A program made the translations under genes and the position numbers. Source: Limanda limanda (Eukaryota; Chordata; Actinopteri; Pleuronectiformes; Pleuronectidae). Taken from it: DNA of 64,000 nt. Of the stretch, positions 13,557 through 26,270 are shown piece by piece. Position 1 is the stretch's first letter, and each line of letters starts with the position of its first letter. The notes under the pieces are model-generated. The model made no database searches, had not been told where the DNA came from, and worked only from the letters and a program-made list of their open reading frames with translations. The stretch is from contig NC_083649.1 of assembly GCF_963576545.1 (NCBI RefSeq), forward strand, positions 8,672,406-8,736,405, written 5' to 3'.

Positions 13557-14794
13557 GACAAAGTTTTTTAGGGTTTTCACCTCATATTTTACTGCTTTAT
13601 GACCTTTATTGCACCTCTCCTGTCTCATTCTGCTGCTCACTGAGGGGCTGTGCGTCTGCGGCTGTAGTCAAAACAACAAGACGAAAATATTATTTATTCA
13701 ACTTCTACTTTTCAGAGAATGTGGTTTGTTGAAAATTGCACCGTGCATGCAAAAACGAGACGAGAAAACCACATTCAAAATGGAACCAGCTATCAGAAAT
13801 CAACCAAAGTCAAGTTCTCTCTGAGAGTACTCTACTGAATTTTTAAAGAAAAGTTCAAAACTGACACGCTAAAACCAGAGATGTCTTTTTTTTTATAACA
13901 TGCATTGTTGTGTTATGCATGTAGGACTAAAATGAGGAGAGATCTGTGTAGGGTTAGAGTCGTGTGGGAACAGCTGTCTGAAACTTTACCGACTTGTTGA
14001 AAAGGGGAGAGAAAAATCTTTCTACAAGATGCTATATCGAGCATTCACATGTCAGACCACCACTGCCCAGGAATAAAGCTCTGACTCACTTTCCATATAC
14101 ATATTAAAAATTGTTTTTTAATAAAAAACTAGACAAGTAAGACAAAAGTAAGACTAGATTTTTTATATTTTTAAAAAAAGGGGATGGATCTAAATCAGAA
14201 AATACTTGATGGACCAAAGAAAATCAAAGATGGTGAAGTCTCGGCTTGTCCATCATTCTATCAACAACACATTCACAGAATCCAAAATACAAAACTGAAC
14301 AGTAAACAAATACTTTCAACTATTTATAAAAATAATTCCCTTCAACCTCATCTGAAAAAAGTATATCACTTAAGCATCATCAGAAAGAAGACACTTCAAA
14401 TTGTCTTTCACACCTGAAAGTCCGAACCAAGGTTCACGTCTTTGTTACATTACAGTTACAGTTACACACCTTAAATTTAGGAAACACACTGAAGACTTTT
14501 GTATGACATCTGACGTCCTGTGGTCATCACCGCCCATCGCCCACCGTCAAAGTTAACGTCTGCAAGAAATCCTGTGAGCCTGAAAAGTCTGGAGGTCCAA
14601 ACCAAACAAGGCAGGTTAGGAAGGGCCCTGAGTTTAATGATCAAGCAGCTTAAAATGGAAAACAAGGCCAGTAGAAGATAACTATCCAAACAGGACAGGA
14701 CTAGTATTAAAAGGTTGTGATACATGGTATATGTGTGTGAGCAGATGGAGAAGGCAGATTTGGCTCTGGCCGTTACTCTTCTCTATTAGCTTAC

Positions 14795-14945
14795 CTAGTA
14801 CCTCGTGTTCCTCGGAGCAGAGCTTCACCATGTGCCGCACTGGGGCTGTGTATTGTTCTTTGTCAAAAAGCTGGCCCGGCTCCGCACTCATGTATCTCCA
14901 CAACGGAGGCTCATTATCCCAGTATCGGTGCAGCATGTCCCACAT
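14795..14945 (-). CDS. Candidate coding exon of unknown gene, minus strand
   Basis: On the minus strand an ATG at 14945 opens 50 codons ending at a good splice donor (CTAG|GTAAGC, GT at 14793-14794). The peptide reads like real protein: it is rich in Trp, Tyr and acidic residues (MWDMLHRYWDN..., then ...KLCSEEHEVL), and local GC content is higher than in the flanks. An in-frame TAA lies two codons before the ATG, so it would be a first coding exon. I do not recognise the family and could not find a partner exon. It may be a chance ORF or part of a decayed gene. Confidence 0.25.
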
Positions 14946-16959
14946 GTCTTACTCAAAATCATCCCTCCCTCCCACTCATCTTCTTGTCGTTTGCTGCTGC
15001 TGCTGCTGCTGCTGCCTCTGCACTACAGACAGAACCCATTTCACAGATGAGTGGATGATTTAAAAGAATAAAAGGTTTTTCGTGTTCCTGGATCACAGAG
15101 AAATGGATTTCTCATTAAAGCTCACACAGAATAAACAAGTTGTTAAAGAGCGAGACGGAGACGTGTGATGGGACATTTTGTATTTAGATAAGTTTAATGA
15201 AAGAAATTACAACGAAGAGTGTATGATATGTTTTCTGTGTGTCTTAGACCTGTAAACACTAAGATGTTCTCGTGGCTTCCTCTGCTCAGATGTGTATTTG
15301 CTTGGAGACTCAATCCAGTGCGAACAAAAGGTTTTAATACAGGGGCCAGAGACGTTGGGTCTGAGAGGAAGATGAATTCACACCTATAGTCTCTCAGAGC
15401 CTCTGAGCACTTTTGCATGTCATTGTCTTGTAGACTTCAAGGCAGATCATTTGTAGATTGACGGAGACCAAATGTCTGACCATCCTGTCAGGACATCCAG
15501 AGAGCTGATTGGTCTACCATATTCTCTTGTGTGAGGAAGGGTCAAACTTGTATAAATGAAATGTGATTTCATTGTTCAGAGCTCTTGCTTGAATCTGTCA
15601 GTGATGATAGCAAGTTGCCCCCAGCCGCAGCTGGGTAAGAATTAAACACAGAATTGATAATTGCTTGTTGTGTCATGGTATGTAATATTCCATTACAGAC
15701 ATTTGAGTCAACAGGTGATGGAAGCGGAAAGTCACAAATTGGATCTTTGCAAGATCACCTCATGTGAACTCAGGTCAAGAACTGTGTTATTCTGTGGGAC
15801 ACTGATGTAATGTGCACCTTGGTGCGGCATCTTGCAAAAAGTACTTAAAAAGACGTGATGCAGGACAAAGATTTCTATGATCAAATGAATCTAGTTATTC
15901 TGAGTCAGATTGATCTGGTTATGAATTGTAACCAGTATATATCGTGTTATATCTACGGTTTCTTAAATGATCTTGCACATTATTTGACTCGCCAGTGAGG
16001 CAGCATCCATGCTACTATATTTTTGTCTGAAAACAATCAAAGGAGTCCACTTTACTCTGAAGTTTCAGAGCTTGTAAAGAGTTTGAAAATGCTGCTGATC
16101 CCTTTTTTTAGTTTGAAAACTGCAGGTTTGTGTTTTTTGTCTGGACGGCCAGAAACATTTGGAATGATGATGTAGACACTCAGAACCTGCTTGCTGATTG
16201 GGTCGTTTTGGTCACAATGACACTGAAAACATTGTATCATGGATGTAGTCTATAGGCGAAGATGGGTTGCCAGGTCTGAGTGTTAAATTACAGCATTATC
16301 AGCGAGAACACACTTAATTGGGTGAAGTGAACTTTCTTCAGTTGGGCTCTTTTATGTGTGCGTGTGTATTTAAGTGGGTGGGAAGAAGTGTGGGAATCTG
16401 AAAACAGTATTTATCTACTCAGCTGTTTGGATTTCACACTGTATGTGTCTCAGAGCAGCTCCGTGTGTCTCTTTTTTAAATTTTATTTGCTGCTGATTCA
16501 TTGAGTAGATCCCATTAGAAGCCCCCTGCAGGCTTGATGCTACACACAGTTTGGCCTTGCATGGCACAGAGGGGGCCTACGGCAGTTTAGTGGATACCAA
16601 TGAGCAGTAACTCTGAGCCAGGACAATTTGATATTACCGTGGTTCGTTGCTTGCGTGAATTATTCTGATGGCATACGTTTTTTGGTTGTAGAAAAGTGAA
16701 ATGTTTCTCTCTGTGAGTAATCCTCTTTAAAATCTTCTGAGAGCCTAGAGTGGAAGAAGCAGAAGTTTTTAGAGCAACAGTTCAGTCATACGAATCTGCG
16801 GAGATGTGGTTCATATTGATAGGATGAAAACAATCTCTACTAAAGATTCATTCTTGTATTTAGTTCCATAATTTAAATTTGAGTTATAACTTTAAAAGGT
16901 AGTCATGCTAATCTTACGAAAACGCAACACTTTCATCAAACTGTCCATTGCTGCAACTC

Positions 16960-17300
16960 CTCTTTTCAGCCTCTGTCGGAAACTCTTGGTTTTAGCTCCT
17001 GTCTCTTTAAGAAAGCCCAAACTGCTCTGATGTGATTGGTCAACCGCTTCCAGCTCATGTAGGAAATGTCGGCCTCTGCTCTTGCTTTACGTGGCGTTGT
17101 TAAGGGGCGTGTCAAACCAGCTGCTAGGCGTGTATTCTCTAAATGTTTGTGACGTCATGTGACATCACCATGCCCCGGAATTGGCCACACGACTGATGAG
17201 GTGTTTCAGGTGCTCTCTGTGGGCAAACAAGCTTCTGGAGACTTTTAACAACTTTTAACTTCACATGCAAAACCATAACAAAAGCACAATATGTCTCATT
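16960..17300. repeat. Probable teleost dispersed repeat
   Basis: CTGTCTCTTTAAGAAAGCCC followed by CTGCTCTGATGTGATTGGTC and GGGGCGTGTCAAACCAGC resembles a non-autonomous element common in fish. The boundaries are not clear. Confidence 0.4.
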
Positions 17301-17957
17301 TCATGCAGTTACAAACGTTAACGGCACTTTTTTTGTTGTAATATTAATTTGTCGCCAGCACATCAGTTTCATACCACACCTGCCGCTGTGATGTGTCTGA
17401 AAGTATCTGACAGGAAATGAAACAACCTGTGAAGCAACACTGACATATCATCATCTTCTGAAGTTGATCATCTTAAATTTTTAGCTGCAGTTGCAAGTCA
17501 AAAATTGACTCTTCCATTAGCTCAGACCTGTGAACGCTTGAGGGAAATGTCTGCCTTATTCTCAATGTGCTTTATCCCCTCTAGCTGCCAAAGGCTCAGT
17601 TTGGTCGACCAGCTCCTCTCTGACTTTGTCTGTGTGCATGAGCAGGTGGCGCTCACAGTGTTTCACAACAGCTGCCACGGGAAAGAACTAGGATTTGTGC
17701 ACTGACTCGGAATGAAAAAGTTTTTGTGGCATAAAAACCAAAGCGATGAGCAGAAAGCTTCTGCAACATGGTGTAAAGCGAGAGGAGTCTATAGCCAGGT
17801 GGTGATTATACATATTGATTTAATTTATCGTAAATTACAGTAGCTTCATGTTGATCTCTGCATCGTGTTGGTTGACACACACGAGATGAAACACAACATG
17901 GCGGCATCGTGACTTGCATTGTTGCAGAGCTTCATTAGTATTTAACATCAGCTCATT

Positions 17958-18594
17958 AAGAATGCCACAAACCTCCACCTTCTTCTCCACTGGAAGTCGA
18001 CTAAAGCTCCCTCCAGTTCTCAGTGGCTCAACGACACCAGGTCTTTTCTAAAGCTGGAAAAGATCAGATATTCAGTGAAAGGTAGCTCTAACAAATTTTA
18101 TAATAAGTGGCTTCCCTTTCTTACATTCTTCCACTCTCTCCAGTCCCTGCCCCCTGATTGACGGACCTCCCCCCCCTCTCTCTCTTTTCTCTCTTTCTTC
18201 TTCCTTTTTATTTATTCATTTACTTATTCTTTTTTTTTAATTTAATTTAATTTTTATTTATTTATACTGTGCAGCTAAATACTAATAGAATTTTCAGTTA
18301 TTTATTTATCATTATTATTATTATTTTCATTGAATTGTGTAATGTATTGTTCGCAGGACCACGTTCATGTGGTCCTTTAATTAAGAAAAACATCCAAGGA
18401 GGTGGACTGTATATCTTACTCTTAACCCACCGAGATGCACACTGGTTTTTTTTTTGGTGTCAATATCTCTATATATTGTTAATTGTCGTACAGAGAATAT
18501 GTGATACCCAATGTAAATTTGACATTGATTCTTGTTCTACTGTGCCTTACCTCCTAATCAAAATATTTAAAAAAAAAAGAATGCCACAAACCTC
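17958..18594 (+). mobile_element. 5'-truncated L1-type LINE with poly(A) and target-site duplication
   Basis: Positions 17976-18576 are flanked by an 18-bp direct repeat (AAGAATGCCACAAACCTC at 17958-17975 and 18577-18594) and end in an A run, the classic mark of LINE insertion. The 5' part keeps about 52 in-frame codons up to TGA at 18160. They read like the C-terminal end of fish L1 ORF2 (LHWKSTKAPSSSQWLNDT, then KLEKIRYSVKGSSNKFYNKW). A 3' untranslated region follows, with a pyrimidine-rich tract and a small perfect hairpin AGGACCAC/GTGGTCCT at about 18355. The near-perfect target duplication suggests a fairly recent insertion. Confidence 0.9.
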
Positions 18595-19008
18595 ATTGTA
18601 ACTAGGATTCCAAAAAAATACTTTTAATTTTGAGAGTATTATTCCTTTGAAACTAGCAGGAGTTTACCAGTCAGAGCTTCAGTTTTTGATTCCATGTCCG
18701 GCAACTCTGCAGAGCTCTGTATTATCTGCTAATGCTGTTTTGTTACACCTACAAGATTTGCACGTCTACTAATGTTAAATAAAGGCTTAAGAGCTCTTAC
18801 TGCAGAACTTTAATGAGCGTGAAGTTAGCACACATCCTTTTTAGAAGAAAAAAATAACAATAGACGCCACAGAACAGCTAATCTGCCTCCTCCTGTGCTC
18901 TGAAAGCATCCGCCTCCACTGAAAAGACACCATCACTTTGTAATCCGTCTTAAGAGCTGAGATGCTTTGTGAATGTTATCAAGATTTAATTTAAAGTGGA
19001 CCGGCCAA

Positions 19009-19420
19009 TTATTATTATTATTATTATTATCTGTGCTGCAGTGTTCTCTGGCTTCCTCCCACAGTCCAAAAAAGTGCAGATTGAGGTTAGGTTAACTGGA
19101 GATAATGGCTGGATGGATGGATGGATGGTATAAATAATGGATGGATGGATACAGATAATGGATGGATGGATCATGGTTTAGGTATACCTGATGGATGGAT
19201 GGTATGAATAATGGATGATAGATGGATGTACGGTAAAGAAAATGGATGGATGGTTTAGATAATGGGTGGATGGATATATCGATGATGGATGGGTGGATTG
19301 TAAAGATATGGATGGATGGATGAGATGTTGGATTTATGAAGGGATGTATGGTAAAGAAAAAGGATGGATGGTATAGATAATGAATGGATGGATGGATTTT
19401 ATAGATAATGGATGGATGTC
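19009..19420. repeat. (ATT)n and degenerate (GGAT)n tract
   Basis: A short ATT run (19009-19031) is followed from about 19108 by GGATGGATGG blocks separated by ATAGATAATGG or GTAAAGAAAATGG spacers. It is a compound, imperfect satellite with no coding content. Confidence 0.9.
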
Positions 19421-20379
19421 TTTAACAATGTCATGTAACAACCAACCCTTATAGAACTGGGAGAATATGTCCCATGTTTCTGTTTTCTGTCCCCTCAGGA
19501 AGAACTTTGTTTTAACTTAAGAAAGGAAATAGCGAGCAATGTTCAACATGATTTGGCTTTCTGCCTGTAGCCTCCCCAGAGGACCAGAATCCAATTTAGC
19601 CATGGGCTATTTTAGGGACCTGACTATGATTCATTCGTATTTTCCCCGTCACAACTGATCACTCCACCTACATCTGAGTTATCCCATCACACGCTAAGGT
19701 ATTGGTCCTAACAGGCCCAGAGATCTCAGGGTGAGACACATTTATGCCGGGAGCAGCTGTTTTGGGATGGGAAAGTAATTTAATCTCCTCCAGAATTTGG
19801 GAGAGCTCCAGGTCTTGTCCCGCTGGGTTAGTTTCGTCACATCACAGGTAGTACTGATGAAACTATTTGTTGTTTTAGGGGGATTTAATTATCATTAAGC
19901 CTCTAACACCTCTCAAAAGCTTCAGCATCCATTAAGCTTTAATCTTCCTGCCGGCAAATCTGACTTGGAGACATAGCTCATTAATAATCAATACATAAAG
20001 TTACAAAAGTTAACGCCACTGTTGCTGTTTTCATTGTTGACACAACTTCTAACTACACAAATTTGTGTGTAGGATATTTAAGTGGCGTTTTACTGCTCCT
20101 CTGCGGCTCTGAAACGGTCTTAAGTTGGTTTGATCATCATTAGCCAGTTGCTAATCAACTGCATTAATTGTTGTCGGGGCAACAAGCTGTGAACACAACA
20201 TTGATATATTATGATTTTCTGAATTTTTTCTGGTTTGTCTGTAAAACCAAGAATGAATTGAAAAAAAACATCAATTTCATGTTTCATGTCTACTTTCCTC
20301 TACTTTTGTCACTCATATAAAAACCACCTTCTAGAAGCTCAGCAACCACCAAAGCTGAATTGGTTATTTCCAGACTCGT

Positions 20380-20455
20380 AATTGATCCTTCCACCAAGTT
20401 TTATGGGAATCCCCTGAGTTGTTTTTGTGCTTACAAACAAACAAACAGACAGCAG
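20380..20455 (-). repeat. Fragment of the 'GCCAAGGAGGTTAT' teleost repeat
   Basis: GATCCTTCCACCAAGTTTTATGG and ACAAACAAACAAACAGACAG match the inverted copies at 9320-9560 and 21410-21700. Only the core is kept. Confidence 0.5.
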
Positions 20456-21409
20456 TGAAAATATGACCTCTTAATATTAATAACAACCTTTGACCAAGAC
20501 CAAACAGCATTGAAGGAGTAAAAAAATAAAGAGATTTAGAAAGGTTCTTTGAAGTGAGTTTTATGTTGGCCTTTTGCCTCCTTGGGTTAATTCTTCTGTA
20601 TATTAATTAAAACTGTCCACAATAATTAACCATTCCGTCCATGCGTTAGTAAAAACAACTGATGTTTTCTGAGTGTTGTTCAGAGTTTACATATTATTAT
20701 TTTTATTATTCCATGGGGTCTCTTCTTGGTTCCTAATGCCTCCCCTAGTGCACATCATGCATGGACATATTTTATTCCCCTGAAAATAGGACCAAACATC
20801 ACACTTTTCCAACATCTCTTTTCTAGAGAGACATGTTTGAATAGTTTCCATGAGATGCCGTCAGAAGAGAGAGAGAGAGAGGGTCCTCCCAACTCACACT
20901 TCGTCAGTCACGGACTCACACTCTTTACCTGCAGATTTTTGGACCTCATTATATGTAACAGCCGTAATCTCTGTGCTTAATTTCTGCAGTAATGATTTAT
21001 TTCACCTGTCATGAATCTATTTCCTCATAATGCAGCCGTCAGAAACTACTGCAGGTTAAAGCGGGATGATACAGCACTTTTAGAGCTGATTATATTTGAA
21101 AAACAAACTGTAAATGGACTTTAAAACACTCACGGGTCAAGCAACATGAAGATTATGGAAATCCCATGATGCAACAGTCTGTAGAAGGCTGCATGCAGTA
21201 GCTGATGTTTTGAGCACGTAATCGTCCTGTCCTCAGATTTAAGATGAGAAAAACTACTTTGGGCCAATACAGTATAATTTGGTTCTATGTATCCTGCCTC
21301 GCCGAATTTAATTTGTCCAAATTTCACAGTTCAATGAATCCAAATCTGAAATAATTACAACAAAAATGTCAGACAGTAGACAGCCTCCCTTCTATTAAAT
21401 TCAATCATA

Positions 21410-21700
21410 CTGCACCAAATTACACACACTCACATCAGTCGCTTGATTGTGCCTGATTTTGATCAAGATCCATGAAGTATTCCATTAGAAATTGGTGTAA
21501 ATGTCTAAAAAACATCTCACAATGTTAAAGTAAAAGTCCTTGAACTGCCCGATTGTCTGGATCAAACTTTAATGGGTTGTTTCTTGGCCAATGTCCGGTC
21601 CTTCCACCAAGTTTCACGGAAGTCCATTCAGTAGTCATCGTGAAATCCTGCTGACAATGCAAACGTGGGCAAAAAACATCTCATTGGCCGAGGTCATAAG
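21410..21700 (-). repeat. Teleost 'GCCAAGGAGGTTAT' repeat family, inverted copy
   Basis: CTGCACCAAATTACACACAC, GATCAAGATCCATGAAGTAT, CCTTCCACCAAGTTTCACGG and GTCATCGTGAAATCCTGCTG follow the order expected for an inverted copy. This is the longest of the inverted copies in the window. Confidence 0.65.
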
Positions 21701-22511
21701 TTTGGTTTGGAAAACATCTGAGCACAGCATGTAGCTGCAAGTCCTTGGTGTGATTCACTGTTTATCTGCAAGTCTAAGAATTTAATTCAATATTTTAAGG
21801 GTTGTTTTTAAAGCCTTGAATTATCTGCGTCTCCTGAGATAATTTTCTGCTTCATTTATTCATTTACCTGTAAATGAATTTGACGAGTGAGCTTTGAGAG
21901 TAAAAGATTTTTTCGTAAATATACCTCAAAGCTCTGTCCCAGTCCTGCCTGCGATATGTTAAATGGGTCCAGATATTTTAACAGGTTTGTGTTAATAGTC
22001 CATGATGTGATAAAACGTCAAGCTGCTGCACAGATCTTATAACTCTATCTTCTTTCTCTCCCTCCTCTCTGCCTCTTCCTGTCCTACCTCTGTGTTTGTA
22101 TCAGCCAACATCCTAGTTTGGTGGTAAAATATAACTCATCTGCTTTTTTACAAGTCTGGGGAAGGATTAAATCATGTTTAATTAGAGTGATAAATAATAC
22201 GGGGCATTTACGAAACCACAATCATGACAATTTCCCCTCAGTCTACTCATATATGGCAGTAATCGTAGTGCGCTCTCCCGAAGTCTTTTTTTTTTATTGG
22301 CTTTAGTGCCGGTGGTTCTCTCGGACACATCAGTGAATTATCTGACTGGGAGCGTCCAGCCAAACTGTATCCCACACAACGAACCCCTCTGAGAGGAGGA
22401 ACAGCTGCTGTTAGCACGGGCGACATTTTGTTTGTGTTTGGACAGAAATGCTTTCCTGAAATAACAAACAAACAAAGAGTTTATAATATACACAACGCAA
22501 CCTTGACCTGA

Positions 22512-22640
22512 CTTTAGACAAGTGAAGGCAGGGGCGTAGCAACAAGGTAAGCACAGCAGGCAATGGCGGAGAGCCCCCCCAAACTATGGCTGGTTACATT
22601 AGTCCACAGCCAATCTCGGAGCCCATCGGCTGTCGGCAGA
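22512..22640. repeat. Possible DNA-transposon end fragment
   Basis: CAGGGGCGTAGCAACAAGG at 22513 has the look of a transposon terminal repeat (compare the similar start at 6624). I found no opposite end or target duplication, so this stays tentative. Confidence 0.25.
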
Positions 22641-23150
22641 TGATGAATTAGCCTCTCAGGGCAACAGCTAATATTTAGGGGCTTCCGGTGTGGTCAGTGG
22701 ACATCCGTTCCATGACCTCTTCTTCTGTTCACCAGTTTAAGGTCAAACTGTTTCTCTATTAGCCGCTGTCTGAACTTGAACGCAGATATAATAAAAAGAT
22801 GATTGCTGATCGGTTGAGATAACATGTTTCCGCCTCTTTTGCTCTCTTCATGAACTGTGCAACCCAAGTTTGCTGAAACTTGATTGGTCCAAACAGAAGG
22901 TTTCTACCTGCAAAATCCTGTCCCACGGCGACAGAGTCTGCATATTCCCATGAAGGATCGGTCTATATTTATCCACAGCTACAAATATTTTCTGAGAACC
23001 TTCTCAAATTCTATGATTGGCTTTGTTCAGGAGCCTGGAGCATCATCACAGTCAGAAATCCCCATGCCACCGGCTTTCTGACAAAGGATTCATACTTTTA
23101 AAGGAATTATATAAAGATTGGAATGACGTGGTTTGGTATCGTGTATTCCT

Positions 23151-23203
23151 TGGTGGTGGTGGTGGTGGTGTGTGTGTGTGTGTGTGCGGTGGGGGGGGGG
23201 GAA
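23151..23203. repeat. Compound GGT / GT / G-run simple repeat
   Basis: GGTGGTGGT runs into GTGTGTGT and then a run of about ten G. There is no gene over it. Confidence 0.9.
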
Positions 23204-26084
23204 TCTGATAACGGTTGAGATACTTCCAACATTCAGGCTGTGCTAGCAGCAGCCGTGTGACAAAAACAAACAAATAAATACCATTTTGAAATAAATAGTG
23301 ACACAGCCAGGCTTTCTGTTGTTGTAGCTGTTTGAGTAATTATGTGACAGCAGATAATTGCTCCAGTGCTACAGGGACGTGTGTAAGTTATTCCCTGGCT
23401 ATAAAAATATAACTTCTTTTAAACAGCAGGTCCATTAACCTCAGCCGTAAATAATGAGCAGAATCTGCTGCTGTGCACTCCTTAAAGTTTGTCTCTCTCC
23501 ATGTTTTATGTGGTGGTTGCATATCTCAATTCATTCTGATGGCATGCTGTTTGTTATGTGAAGGAAAGTGTACGTAGGAGTACTCATGCCAGCCTTGAGA
23601 AAAGAAAATAAGAGGAGGAGGATTCTTTTTTTCCTTTTGCACCTCGAAAATTCAATTGAAGAGTCCAGAATAAAGTCAAGTCCCCACATCCCTTCAGAGG
23701 AGTGAGTGACAGCTGCAGTGTGTGACCTGTCAGTGTTGCATCTTCTCCAGCTGAAGTGGTTTCTCCCGTTTTTAAATAGACTCTCTCACAGCTACCTTGT
23801 TTGTTCCCGGACCTTCACACTTATCAGTTTAGTCTCAACCAAACTAACAGGTGTGAAAGTTGCCTCGAAACAGCGAAGGCGTTCTAAGCCCGGATCAAAC
23901 TGAAGAAGCGGTCGGTTCGTTTGCATTGTGAAAATCCTTTTTTGGACCAATTGCAGGAAGCATCTAAACATTAGAAGAAGAGTTTTTGTATGACAAGGAC
24001 GTGCTCATACAAAATCTTGGTGGTAATGACTCCATTGTGATATTACAGTGGCAGTGAAATTAACAAAGGAAACCAGTTCATTCATTTATTCAATGCAGAT
24101 GGAAAGACAGCTTTTTTTCTATGCACTTACACAATGGGAGAAGTGACACCATGCGCTCAGACACACACACACAAACACATCTATAAACCACGTAGGTATT
24201 AACAAGAGGACATGAGTCATACAAATGTCTTACAAACTTGCAATCAAATGCCAACAAAGACGTGAAGCAGAGTTCTGACTAACAGGGGTCAAATTCACCA
24301 TTTCCCCACAGAAAGCCTTTTGTAGATGCTCCGACAGTAGTTGTTTGATTTATTCTTTAAACGCTCGACTGTAATGTTGAAATGTCTAATTCTCATCTCA
24401 TCCGACTCTTATCTCCACTTAGTTTTCAACGCTGGGGATAATTGCAGTCATTAGCCCCGTTACAATGTCCTCAGCACTGACAGCCAAAGACATTAACTGA
24501 CATCTGTGCGGTTCGAGGGACGTCGCTCTGGTTTCTGCCTGCACAGACCTGTTTCTGTGGAAGAGGAGAGTGACCTTGAGGATTTGTATGAGTTTGAGCA
24601 CTTTGCTGATTCGCTGTTCATCATCGAAATCCTTCACCAAACATCAGTGCCGCACATATTCCACATTCACTGCATATAATAATCTATTCCATGTGAGCAC
24701 TGAAATCCTCTAAGGTGGAGTTCATCTTTTACCTCATCATAAATAAATGCAATTGAAGGATCCCATTTGGCCGACGTATCTCGCCCTCCAGGATCACACA
24801 TCTTTGTTGTGTCTTTTCATTACTTTGTAAGTCACAGAAGTCGAGCAGCAAAGCAGGGATGGTAGCCAGACAATAAGGATGAATTAATGAGTGACTGGAA
24901 AGAAGCCAGTATCTCAGTCTGGAGAAACTCTATTTGTCTTTTAAGGAGCACGACTCCACAACACAGCACACAAAACAATGTGTAAAGTGTGTTCGATCCT
25001 GTCCGTCATATTGTGATGGGAAGATTAGCTGTATCATGGCGGAGATTCAGAGGAAAACAAGTGCAAACATGGACATCAATGGTTTCTTAACAGCAAAGCA
25101 ATTCAACAGTTTTTTGTTAAACGTACCAAGGAAAAAAAACGTTGACTGGATAACGTGTGTGTTTGTCCTTCATCGTTGAAGAATTGTTACATATTATATC
25201 TTTAATCTATAGCTAATTTAACTTTTAAAACCTTCATTAACCATAGTTAACACTATTCTTTATGATAGTGACGCATGCCCACTGCTGTTCTGGCCAATAA
25301 GAGTGTCCAACCCTGTCTTCTTGAAATTGAAAACTTGTATTGAAATCAATACCTGGTCTTTTTCGTACATCTTTCGTAGCTGCAGAGAAGCTGAAAAAGT
25401 AAAAACACTCTACTACAGTTTTGATCAGAGCCAGAGGAGCAGAGTCAAATGAAATTGCCGTCTCCACACTCTGTGAGTGACACTTCAACAAGCTCTTTGT
25501 AGTCATGTCCATGAGTGAAAAGACCTTTAAGTGGTTGTGGAAACAATTCTGCCCGAGAAGTTACAATGAAAAAAATCATTTTTCACTTCTTGAACTATGG
25601 ATAAAATCAATTGTGTGTGTGTGTGTGTGTGTGCGGGTCTGAGGGAGAGACACAACTCTTGTTCAATGACAGGTATTCAGACTCAGACCTCCCATTAGTC
25701 ACACATATAATTGTTGGATCAATGTGTTCAGAGAGATGTGTTCAACCCACCATTACGCCACCTATTTGTTCCAGATTTTCTGCCCACCTAGTCCTGGTAC
25801 CTGCATGGAAACGGCTCTTTATCATCTATTTGTCTCCAAATGAAACCATGATTTGTGAAAATGAGCGTCATGCTTTATTGAAAAAGGACTTGAAACTACT
25901 GCTCTTTTTTATTAGTTCTTGTCCATGTCTAGCACCCTCATGTGATATTAACATTTCTTATTTTTTTCCAACAAATGTAATAGTGAAGTTAATCAGAAGG
26001 AAGTTCCCTTTACTCCTCTACTCAGAGACTGAAAGCAAAGCCTGTTCCTCTCCTTCAAAGTCAACGGGGAAACGAGAGGATGCA

Positions 26085-26270
26085 GGTTATTTCAAGGCCA
26101 TATTTTCTGGAACAGGGAGATGGAATAGGATCTTACTCCATCCAATCCATGCATCGACCTGGTATTGCAGTACCTACAGGAACAATGAACCACACACAGC
26201 AGATGGTGGTAATGCAGCTTGACGTTGGTTGTCACCGGCCAATAAAGAGAAGAAGTAGAGGAAGAGTGTA
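26085..26270 (+). repeat. Teleost dispersed repeat tail
   Basis: GCAGATGGTGGTAATGCAGC followed by GTTGGTTGTCACCGGCCAAT and AAAGAGAAGAAG matches a common fish repeat that ends in GAAGAAG. The 203-codon frame from 25611 crosses it and begins in a GT run, so I do not treat that frame as a gene. Confidence 0.45.

Noticed and set aside
12487..13558. Large overlapping open frames of 240-297 codons on both strands
   Set aside because: They are a direct result of a 21-bp GC-rich unit whose length is a multiple of three. Frame changes occur within the array, and there are no flanking exons or recognised domains.
25611..26222. 203-codon open frame
   Set aside because: It starts within a GT run, crosses a dispersed repeat and has no recognisable protein features.
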